From Tomocerus qinae (lineage: Eukaryota > Arthropoda > Collembola > Entomobryomorpha > Tomoceridae), in the NCBI GenBank assembly GCA_020055645.1, contig CM034548.1:25408201-25472200 (forward strand): a stretch of 64,000 bases of DNA, given 5' to 3'. Each line of letters begins with the position of its first letter. The stretch's first letter is position 1. Both the position numbers and the translations under genes were made by a program. Positions 36,201-48,200 of this stretch are shown here, piece after piece. The notes under the pieces are model-generated. The model ran no database searches and was not told the DNA's origin. It was given only the letters and a program-made list of their open reading frames with translations.

Positions 36201-39200
36201 GCCACCCGTACATTCCCCTTTAAGGTTGGATTCTTAGCTAAATGGAAAACTTGACAATTTCGATTCTAAAATTGAGCCGTTCTACAACAGCTACAGAGTC
36301 GAAAAATACCTCGTTGAAAAGCCAATTAAATAACTTGGGTGATAGAGGTCCACAAGTTTGCAATTTTTATTTTAGTAATAAAATATCTCCCCTTATGGGG
36401 AATAAGGGTACAGATATTAAACACAGCGGACCTTCATCACCCAAGTTATTATCTGCCATTTACAACGAGATCTTACTTGACTCTGTAGCTGTTGTAGTTC
36501 ACGCTGTGGACAGTCACAAAAGGTCACAATGATGACCCATAACTAGACTAAATAAAATTGCTAAATTTTATGAAATGAGATGGTCTACGAAGTGCGAGCG
36601 TTGGTGTGTAGGTGGTGGGCTAGCTAGAGTAGGTATTTACATGTGCATTGCATATTGCATATTGCATCTCAACATCACCAGCAATACCTTTGCTTTCTAT
36701 AGTTGTTGCTATTGCATGCATTCGCTGCTCGGTCGACTAGGGCATACTAGACTAGGATTTTTATAACAGTTGAGCGGATCAATCACATGTTGTAAAAGCT
36801 CAACTCTTAGATGGATAACAATTAATGATAAATAAAGCGGGTTGACTGAAAGATGGTGATGATTGAATTGAGTTCTGCCTCAATATTTCTTCTCTACTCA
36901 CTCTCACTCTGTACTGTCTGAAGTCTGAACCTGATTTGTGCTGCATAAAGTTCAAAAACTTTTAAGACACATAATATGATGACTACGTAAAAGGAAAAGT
37001 AAATAGAGCCCTGGGATTTCTTTGTAAGTTATTTGGCACGCGAATTTCATTGTTATTATTTTTGAAGTTGTTTTATGCGAAATAAATATGGAAATAAACA
37101 GTATTCAACAGTGACATTATGCGGTTGTCTAGGATAATAGAGGTAGTTGCCAGGACACTTCCCAATAAAATTTTGTGTTTTTCTGAAAACCTTTCAAAAT
37201 TCTCTTATGGAAATTCGGGCTCCCAGGGCTCTATTTACTTTTCCTTCGACGTTAGTTTTGGAAATTTCAATAGAGGTTTCCCACAATTGGTGGCCGGTCA
37301 CCAAATTAACATGAGTAGGTATTGAAATGACTCCAATACCTGTCTGTGTTATCCTGGAATTGTGGGAAACGTCTATTGACTATCAAAATACATGTTAGAA
37401 TTTTTTTGCCATTTTTGATATTTTTTGCAGAGTTCTATCTACATTTTCTTGTGTAATACAGGTTTGAAATGGCAAATACATTGGCTTGGATTTGGATTGT
37501 CTAGTACTAATACTAAACCTTATATTTGCCTTAGGCAAATAGGTCTAGACAGTTTGGCTTTAAAAAATAGGGTCGGTTTTGCTCCTTCTCAAGGAGCAAA
37601 TTACCCATGGTTATTATCACAAATAATAAATCACAACATATTATTTCATTTCAAAATTTTATATGATTTTCATATACATTCACAAGGGGAATATTTATTG
37701 CAACATTGGACTTCTGCATCACAGTAGTTTGATATCAGCATACCTTTAGCATATCATGTTAATACCACCACCCTAAGCTTGAAATTGAAATTGAAAGAGT
37801 AGGGATTTTTTAGAAAACTGTCTGTAACTTCGGATCTAAAAGAGTAAAGTGGCATATGTCGGCGAGTGGAAGTTGGCAAATTTTATCATTCTCATTACTG
37901 TAAAGCACGACTTTCTACGACGTCTATAACTCAAATTATTGTCATTTTACCAAAACACCTTTTTTGACAAGGGGGAGAATATAGCCAATTTTCTATTATT
38001 CATATGTGTAGCTGTATTTTTAAATCGTAGCCATACCATAGATACTTCCCCAGAACCTGCCCCTCATTGAATTTCTCCGTATTTTGAACCACCCCTGAAC
38101 CTTAATATGCGTAACCATTTTGAAATTCACAATTAGTACTGTGGAGGCCTAGTGAAATAATAAACCATGTCCAAATGGATGTAAAAAAGTGGTATGAAAT
38201 TGCATAAAAAGATTGAACTAATTATTTGACGTTACATGACGGTTTTAGTGAATTTTTTCAAGGACCTATGACCTTTTTACACGTGTGACTTGACATGGCC
38301 TAACAAATAACCTTTTAGAGCGAACCATTTCATGACGTTCTACATTGTCAATAACTAAAGTTACACTAATTTTAAATATTTTGACCACGCCCACAGGCAG
38401 GGGGTCTCGCTTTTCATCCCTACATCACGTACAGTAAGTTTGAGTTGATTATCTCTAACCGTTTTTGAGTTATCGTGCTAACAGACAGACGGACAGACAG
38501 ACAGATCAGGCATCCCTATAAAGCGGTGTTGCACACCACTTATAGTCCATCCGTTTTCTTTAGACAATTTATTTTTTAAAAGGTTATCTGAAAATGTCTT
38601 TTCGTTTTTCTTTTATCAACAACACAAACAAAATAAATTTCAGGGGGGTAACTGCTTACATCCTTACAGTTACCATGGGGGTAACTGCTTTTTGATAAAA
38701 TTCTTGAAATTTAACCTTATGTAATTGTATACACGGTAGAAACCTAGGAAAATTGTCTAAAGAAAACGGATGCACTATAATAATATTAATGGAATTCAGG
38801 AAGTCTTGGTTTGATGAGGTGTGAAATCACACAAAACACGCATCGTATACCCCAATGTATTAAATCTGCCACCAGTCGTATCAGGATTTTTATAATGTTT
38901 GCGCGGGCCTATTTTATGGTGTAAAATCTTAATGGTTAAATGGGACGAAATTAACCTATAAGAATTTTCAACATGCAATAATGACCCGCTCAAGCATTAT
39001 AAAAATTCAGATACGACTGGTAGTAGTTACTAGGCTATACGATGCGTGTTATGTGTGTGAAATGGCTTCACTGTGCCATTTTGTCTATATAATACATTGC
39101 GATATCGCACGGAGGAGCAGAGCGAGGCCACAACACAACCACTTTCCTCCGGGGCAGGAGCTATATTATTTTTACGATCCTCCCGTACTCCAAACCAAAC

Positions 39201-42200
39201 TCATTGACCCCATGCGCCATTTGGAGAGATTTCCGAACTTTTTGAAGGTGTTCAATCTGAAATCTGCTCTTGAAATCTACAATACGACACCTGGGAAAAT
39301 AATGCGGCAAGTCTGTAAAGACGGCCTCCTTAATCCCCGACACTACTTACATAAATAACTTTCTACCGACTTGACTACCTCAGCCAGACTTCGGCTCACT
39401 TTCCATAGATTCTCTCTCTACAAAAACAGCATGGGATGTTATAAGTATCCAATCCATTACTATATAAAAATTTGGCCATTTTTCTACTACGAACGAAGGA
39501 AAAGGCATGTCACTAACTAAGCCATTAATCAGAACTTGGTGACAGAATTTTAAGACCGTTTATTCCTCCACTAGGAATCGCAGTCACAGTCAGCGGTCAC
39601 CGTCATCATTCCCTCTAACACAATACTCTAGCTCACACACACGAGGAAATAATAAATATATACTTTTGGCAATCAATAGCCAGACTGACGCCTAATGCCT
39701 AATACCCGTTGCAAGGTGTTTGGGCTTTTGATCAAAGACTCTTATGGTGATTATATATGTATCCCTTATACTCTTTGCGAAATCCAGTCACTCAGACGGA
39801 AACACAAAAAAATTTAATCTTTAAAGCCCTTTTGTAATTTCAGCGAATTTCATGGTTCAGACAACACACACCCTTTGCTACTTTTCAAAATCATGATCAA
39901 TGGAGTGTCGTCTGCAATAAGTTGCTATTGTGAAATTTCAAAGTATTGAGCTTTCTTGCAACGTATTTACAAAATACGATTTCAAAAGTTCATGTTTTCA
40001 GTCAACGGATCATTGGACGTCCTGTGGTCATCGGTTTGCGTCATACATGTGGACATTAGACATGCCAATCTATCTTGTGCAATGCGTAAATAAATCTATT
40101 TACAGACCTTATTGTTGAGAAAAGAAATGCACTCCTTTATCACTATTTTCAATTCAAATTCTATTTCGTAGTTTTACGGTTTCATTGTATACTAAAGCAA
40201 TTTCTTTTAAGTAGATACTCAGTATCTCCATAGTGGTCGTATGATGTTTTCCTCGGCTATCAACTAACTAATCACTAACCATCTCAAGTTATTTTGGTAA
40301 TGCACATATGTTAGGTACGTTGCGATTTTCGTAAGAATTGCCTAAGCATTTACGTAAAGTTCGGACATGTGCTCGTAGAGTTACGACAAAGTTTCTAAAA
40401 CTTAGCCAACTGTGTTAGCGTGTAATTTAGTCTGGGAAATGCAATCAAATCGTAAAAAACAGCCAACGTAACAGTTGGCGTTTTGTTAATTTACTGTCTA
40501 TTAAATTGATGGTATACCAAAATATCGACATTTCCACGCGCAGTGTCCAAATATTTTTAGTTCATACTTGCGATTGAAATCTTTGCCTCTTTTTTAATGT
40601 AAACGAATACGTTCAAATTAAAACGGTACAATGTTGTGTACGAAAATGTGTACGAATTTCAGTATAGTGTTTTTGAATACGGCCAATCGCAACCTGATTT
40701 ACTTGGAAATTTCTTAGGTAATTTTTTTGGTTACTATCTTAATGACACGGTATCCCTTTATAATACCATTGGATATGTGTTTGATTGTACTCTGATTAGG
40801 TCAGTATCTGCAATTCGCCATTAATACATTAAAAGGAATGGAGGACTACTTACGCTAGCACATCAGTAAGAAGAAATCCAGAACCACAAGCAAATCCGTA
40901 TCCTTTGGGGCCATACTTCTTCGCATAACAGGTTTTGCAGTAAATCTCCCTGTCTGGTCCGTCGCAAGCATTAATGGAGTCCAGAGTTTTCTTGCATTCA
41001 CAACACTTGAAGCATTTTCTGTGCCATGCCTATACCCAACCAATTTTCAATTAGATTCTCGTGCATGATAGAAATATAATCCGGGAAGATAAATAACCAG
41101 ACAAGATCTACTTGAATATTGTCAGGCATCAAATATGTGTAAGTGTTCTACGTACCTACTTCAGTTAATTTGGATGATTTACTACTAGAAATAGACTGTG
41201 TTAGCAGTGGATAATATTCTCGTGTGTGCTGTAGCATAATAATGATAATGCATTAGGAGGAAAAAGATTGTACCCGTCCTTTGGCAAGAACTTCTTCTGC
41301 AGCGTAAACACTTCCACCACAACGAGGACAACCCTCACCTTCTTTCGCCATGATTGATGTAGTATCGGTGATGAGATTGGGTTTGTTTGACAAATACTGA
41401 TCCCTGTGGAGACATATTAGTTAGAATGGTGACACTAAAGCCGAGGAATACTAGACAGTCAGAGATTCAAGATTTTCTAGCAGGCATAATAACAACAGTA
41501 AAAAGGCAACATCAATCAAACGACACACGTACACACACAAACATGAATGGAATTGACTTTCAGTCGATCATTCTCCCACACTCTTGACTACACAGCGGAT
41601 CAATCGTATTTGCATGAGTTGGCTGCGTTCAGTTTGGTCGTCAAGATTCATGAAGTTATATTTGTCAGTGAATTCAGTGGCATCTTGTTTTGTTGTGTAA
41701 ATGGAAAAGATGTCTTCTTCAAAAATAATCCCATTTCAGAAAATTGATGTAATACATAAAAACAGGTGTCTCATTTGGAAGATCTGCAATAATAATTCAT
41801 CAACTCTGGGAGGTTTTATTTGCGACCTATATGTAAAATGGAGCTTTTTGTTTGTGGCAGTACAAAATTATTCTTAGCAGATTAAATGAAATATCATTTA
41901 GCTATATAGCCTTCGAATTCTATGGAGTTAATTAAAAATAGGTACCCCATTGTGGAAGTAGAAATGAAATGTTACAAATGTTCAAAAGAATGATTCTCGG
42001 AATAATAAAGATTTGGTTTTAAACAATTCTAGGAATTGCAATGTACAATTTTGATGAAACTCATGAGAAATTTACTATCATTAGATGTTTCCAGAAGCAA
42101 AGACTTTGATCATGTACAATGCTTTTAACAAATCAAGCAGAGAGATATGTAACAAAAAGCAAAATGAAATTTCCTCTTTAAAAACAATATTGCGACTCAA

Positions 42201-45200
42201 GTTTGCTAGGAAGTTTGTCATTCATTGTTTTGAATTTTTCCAAGGAAATATTTAAAGTAAAATTTCAACACATCAATAGCTTAGTGTTTTGTGGTATTGC
42301 TTACACCTATAGAGATTTCTTTGTAGTTCAAAGGAAGAAGTTCTTACTCACAAAACTAACAAAGTAGATAGGTAGTTTGTACAAAGAGAAAGTTCAAAAG
42401 TTGTTGGTACAAAGGGAAATCGGTGCTAAGTAAGTTACCTACTATTTCCTACTTCAACTTACTGCGTTTTCAAGTGACCCCAAGGTGCTCCAAAAGAAGA
42501 CGCACCACCTATGAGACAGAAACTAGAGTACCAGCAGATAAATACTAAGTAGTGTAATGTGTCTGGTAAGCACACGCAGAAAGTTTTTTTCTGCCTGAAG
42601 GTAAGAGCGATCAGTGACTGAATTTGTCTGGCGAAGGATTTAATGGATTTTGCCTTGAGATCAGAGCAAAGATGCTCAATGCATTAAACACGATAGTTGT
42701 GTTCTAAGAGATCTAAGGGAAATAAAAGAGGCATTCACATCATATACCTCGCTGATTGTATTCCAAAGGGAGCTGATGGCGACGTCATTTTCGCGAAGAA
42801 GTGTGTACGGGAGTGTCTATACTATCTGCCCACTCGTGGACAAGAGAAAGCAATTGATCTCGCTGTATAATACTCTACAACTGTGGCTATTCTCATTTCA
42901 ATTCTCAGACAGGCTCGTCGGACTAGGCCGAGAGGAGTCCGGCCAAGCCATATGTTCTCACACAGATAGCTAATAAATACAACTGCAGTTGTTGAGATCG
43001 TGAGCGAGTGAGTTAGGCTACGTGTATAAAGCCCTGACCTGACCGAGTTAGATTTAGCTGGACATCACCAGCCAAAAGATAAAAGACAATGAAATCGAGA
43101 GAAAAGACGCTGCCTCCGGTCCCTTGGCGCACGATAATAAAATATCTATGTCGTATCTTTGTCAGTTCCACTTCCTATTGTACCATCCACTAGCCAAAGA
43201 TGAAAAAGTAAATATACTTCGTACTACATAATATTAGAAAACAGGACCTATACCTATATACACAATGTCTTCTACGAATGCGGCCTACCTACCCGTCAAC
43301 TTCAATAGCAATAATAAGTTGTATAGCTATGTAATAATATCTAGGTACCCGCAGATAGTCTAGATTGCCAATGTAATCAGACTGATTTACACCAAAGTGC
43401 AAAACCGGCATCTTTTCTCCTACCAAGTAAGTAAGTACATAGGTAGGTAATCAATAAGCAGTAAGTGCCCAACTCGCGTAACGGAGTAACTTCAGATTAG
43501 ATTGTACTACCGGTGTAATGGTTAGTGAACGGGATGAAAGTATTACACAAGAATTGCCTCAATAAAATGTATTCACTTTGAACTATCCTTCCTTTCCAGT
43601 TTTAACAGTTGGAGAGCTTGCATCGTTTGAATAATTTTTGTGTACGCAGCTATTCCATTATGACCATTTAGCGAAGTAACCAAACAGAATATAAAACCAA
43701 AACTTTTCGGAAAACTAGCTCTCTGTTGTGAATAAACAATCCTTAATGTACTGTTTCGATGTTATGGACTACCGGGAGTGATCTACCACAACAGAATTCT
43801 ATATACGGTACTGTAATTTGCTCAAACTGCCACTTACTAGACCCAAGTCTATATACTCAGCTTAATTGCACATGCCTACTTGTCCAACTTTTTGAATATT
43901 TACTAATTTGACTATCTTCTATTACTTTAGGAGCTTGAAATGCAAATTAAAACTGTATGTAATACCATTTATTTCAAATTAATTTCATACCTATAATAGA
44001 AGCTTCCGTTTACTGCTGCTCAAAGCACGCTTCAATGCAAATGGCTGCAGCAAAATAAAAGCAATAAGCTAAAAATGATATGTGCATTTATTCTGACATG
44101 TGGATTACTTATAATTGGACTAAAAACCGAGACTGTGAAATAAGTTAATAAACTTAAGAATATTAAATCCTTACTTAAGGTTATAGAAACCTTATTTTAG
44201 CAATCCTTATCATTTAATGCATTTTCCATAGATTCAGTAAATAAATCAAAAATAAAACTCTCTATTTGATCCAGTATAACTTTCAGTGATAGTCCTATAG
44301 CATTGTTTCATATCCAAGCCATGTAGGTAACATTATGTTTTTTTGAAAGAGACATATGAATTATATCAAAAGTGACTCTTGTGTGCATATAAGACCCATT
44401 ATGCTTTTTCTTGCAGACATCTACATGACGTTGTATATAAATAGATTTTACATGAACTGGTATATGGCGGAGCTAATAATATTATAATCTATGTTCTGAG
44501 AACATTGATATTGTCACATATTAATCCTTGTATATAAACGTGCACAAAGAAAGTGACAAATCGCAGTATGATACTTTTGACAAACATCTGAAACACAAAT
44601 ATTCGGTCATTAGCATTGATTTTCTGTTTTCAGTGTTCATTGTGTTTGTCGCTTGTATGTCACGTAGTGAACTAAATGTTTTGTAAGAGCCGTAGAATTG
44701 TAGAGACGTTTTTCTTATGTATATGTAGCATTTATCAAGTAGAAATGATTTCCTTTTATGTATAAGGGATTTGTAGGAATCACACATATCGGTATTATAA
44801 GTAGGTACGTGAATATATGTGCAGGTACACACAACTGAGAAAGTGACAAGACTAGTAAAACAGGAACACCGGGACATAATGCATACGGAAAACTGTACTC
44901 TACTGTAGCATCAGTAGGTAACAGAAAAGACTACAGAAGGGGAAGAAGAAGTATGTTTTTTAAAGATTTGTTTCGGTATGAAAGTATGATTTGTTTGAAA
45001 TGGGCGTGTGGGTGGATTGTTTGGAGAAAGAGAAATTGGACGAACAAAGGGGAAAACTAAGGAAAGGATGACTGACTAGCTTACTCTCCGTCTTCAGTTG
45101 CCAGTGCTGCACCAATTGCGCCGTACCCATACCCTTTTGGACCAAACTTCTTCCCGTAGCAAGCTGAAAATAAGCGAAGCACAGCTAGTCAAAAAAGATT

Positions 45201-48200
45201 TTATAAGGAAATGGCATACCCGTTCAATATTGACTCGTCACTCTGAAGAATTCCAGCTCCTTGGCCATAGCCATAGCCTTTCGGACCGAAATTTCTCCCA
45301 TAACAAACTACACACAGCCAATGTAACATATTATTTATGCCTGTCGATATGGTTAAAATCCTTTTGTCGATATCTTATAGTTATATTAAATATATATTTC
45401 ACTATGCAACAAACATCCATCAGAGTGCCAAACCAACCTTGCTTCAAGTCGACTCAGACAAGACATAAATCCTTTCTCATAATGGAAAACTTCCTTTTTA
45501 TCAGTATTACTATTCACAGGCTTTTTATTGTTCGCGTCATAGCTACCTTGACAAGCACTTCAAACATTTGAATACCCGATACGCTAACTAATAGCATTTT
45601 CAAAGCACTTTTCCGGAAACTTAAATTATTTCGTTACCCCTAACCGTTTTGTTATAAACAGTCAGTTTTAAATATATGGACCTTTCCAATCTGACTTTTC
45701 TATTTCTGTCGACTGTTAACAAATAAGCTTACGCAGCTACGCATAAAATTCTTACAGGGTCTATTATGCAAAATAGTTAGGTAGACATATAGGTACAAAA
45801 AACATCTTATAAATACTTCAGTAGCATTATCATCGAAATATATCTGGCATTAAATAGGCTTAATGTTGTGAGACTTTCTTTTTAAAGAACTTTTTCTCCA
45901 GCCAGTCGGTTATAAAAATATTGTGCAGACATGCCAAATGCCCTGCTGCTTATTTCTGTTTCATCAATGTGACTATAACCGTATGATAAGAGATTCCGCC
46001 GTTGCGAAAGGTAGGTATTAAGGTACCGTTGTATTGTATACAGAGTAATACTTTGGTGAACTGCTTTTGCACAGCTATTGTAGTCGTAGCTTTACGAAGA
46101 AAAGCTAATGGTTATTATAGACTCTTCCTTCATTATTTTCAGAGTTTCCACTTGAATTTTAACAGGCAATTAAAAATAATTGCTAAAATAGATATTATCC
46201 TTTATGGAAAGCTTTGCTATATAAAAGAATTGATGTTATTAATAAATATTTTATGAATGAAAAATACCTTCCTTAACGTGGGATGTGTATTTAAGTTATA
46301 TGAAATATGGTTCTAATATATAGAGAGTTGCCATGCGGAACTTTAAGTATTTCAGCATTGTGTGGGAATAAATGGAAAGACATTCTAAATGGTGAGAATA
46401 AAACTAATAAAGTAGGACGCATTGAGCTAACAAGGAACTATAGTCATTTGCGTTCGTTTGTGCAGTCCCAGATGCGTTTCCACTTCCCACCACAAATCAT
46501 ATTCTAAATATTGTAATTGTAATAAATGTTTCCTCATGACAGAGCATTTTACCGATATATCATAGAGAAACTCAAGACTGTCGTCGTTCAAGGATTCGGA
46601 TGATACTAACGATATGGCACTAATGAGTAATTTGTCTTTCATGTCCTTAAGTAAAAGTGGAGTGAAGAAGAAATTTTTACGTGAAAAATGGAAAGCCATT
46701 AAAATAATTGTAAGCCGGGCTTGTGCATAGAAGTTCATCTCTTGGTAAGAGGCTGGGATGTTAGCAGACGCTGAAACTAATACCTTTGCAGTAGACGTCT
46801 TTGTCGGGCCCATCGCAATGATTCGTAGAGTCGAGTGCTTTAGTGCAGGTTTTGCACTTGAAGCAAGACTTGTGCCAACTTCGACCTTTGGCCAGCATCT
46901 GTTCAGCAGCGTAGACAGCGCCACCGCAACGTGGGCATCCCTCTCCTTCCGGAGCCTGTATCGTTCTTGTGTTGATCGCTTGCCATGTGTTGGCACTCGG
47001 GCTGTGAAGAAACCAATCATACAACATTTTTATTTTAACTCAAGTTAATACCTACTTAATTGATCTTAGGGAGACATAATTATATCTACTAACTTACTAT
47101 AGTACTCTATAAATCACTATTATTATTACGTATACTAACACAGATACAAAATACATTGTTAATTCTCTCTTTCTCTCTTCACATCATACTTGTCATTTTT
47201 CCCAGTTAGAATAAAGTTTTAATTAAGCTTATTATCTTATACAACTCTAAATTAGACACCTACTCTTATTATCTCAAAGGCTCATGCAACTTGGCTATAC
47301 TATAAGCGTTAATCAACATCTTAAACACAATTTTGGAGAAAAGGCAGTTAACCTAAATCTCAAATTCTCTACTTTCAAAACAAAAGAATGGAATGTTATC
47401 TACCTAAGACATTATAATATAACTAGTTTAGTTCCATCTTCATATAGAGTGTATATGAAAACTCCTGATTCTAAATTGTCTAAAGCTAAATCGTCCCATA
47501 GGACTTTCGACTACAAAATATTACTTCGTTTGTAATGAAATGACCATAAAAGTTGACAATTCGCAAAGATAATTTAGGATTAAATTAACAGTTAAAGTCA
47601 GAAGCTTAATGATGAAGGCTATAAAAATCTAAGGTGATTTAACAAAGAATTTGAAATAGAACGCTACGGTTTTGCATATTTAATTTTAAGTCCCAATGTG
47701 AGACTGCTAGAATTGGCAGCAAAGAATTCATCAGGGAAATCTAAGAAAGCTCAAATGATATATATTATTTTACACTGTAGCTTAAAGAGTCATTTGAGCG
47801 TGTCTGTGATATTTTGCTGTGGAGAAAAGAAGATGGGGTTTTCAAAGTTGTCCTATCTGTAAAGGGAAGGTATACAAAGGCTATAATTAACAACAAATTT
47901 ATCTTAGAAAGCATACAGTCAACTTTTATGTTCACTATTATTCCTTTGAAAATGCTGTTGAAGTTTCTGGTATAGTTATATTGTTGGTAACTATAGGAAT
48001 TAAAGGATAGAAAATGAAAATCTTATTAGATTTAGTAGTATGGCTACAGTATCAGACTGTGCAAAAAAGGAAAATGGGGACCGCAGTTTGATGTTTCCTA
48101 TTGACTCGTCAATGCTGCTTTAGTGCTCCATTGTGAAATATCTGCTTTCGGGAATATAAGTGAGGGAAAGAATCAGAGGCGCAAACGGTTGACACGAATA

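Larger units (their letters stand above)
35587..40853 (-). other. Mlp intron 6 (5.3 kb) crowded with inverted repeats
   Basis: Holds the palindromic and MITE-like elements listed separately between 36282 and 39060. The parts 35587-36280 and 39061-40853 are ordinary AT-rich sequence in which I recognise no exon. A plus-strand open frame at 38981-39358 overlaps a foldback and has no known domain. Confidence 0.7.

Noticed and set aside
38981..39358. 125-codon open frame, plus strand, in intron 6
   Set aside because: Its first part is one arm of a foldback, and the rest shows no known domain. It is slightly GC-richer, so perhaps an old repeat fragment.
44521..44877. 118-codon open frame, minus strand, inside the muscle LIM gene
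   Set aside because: Lies in intron or putative 3' UTR and has no LIM ligand spacing or known motif.
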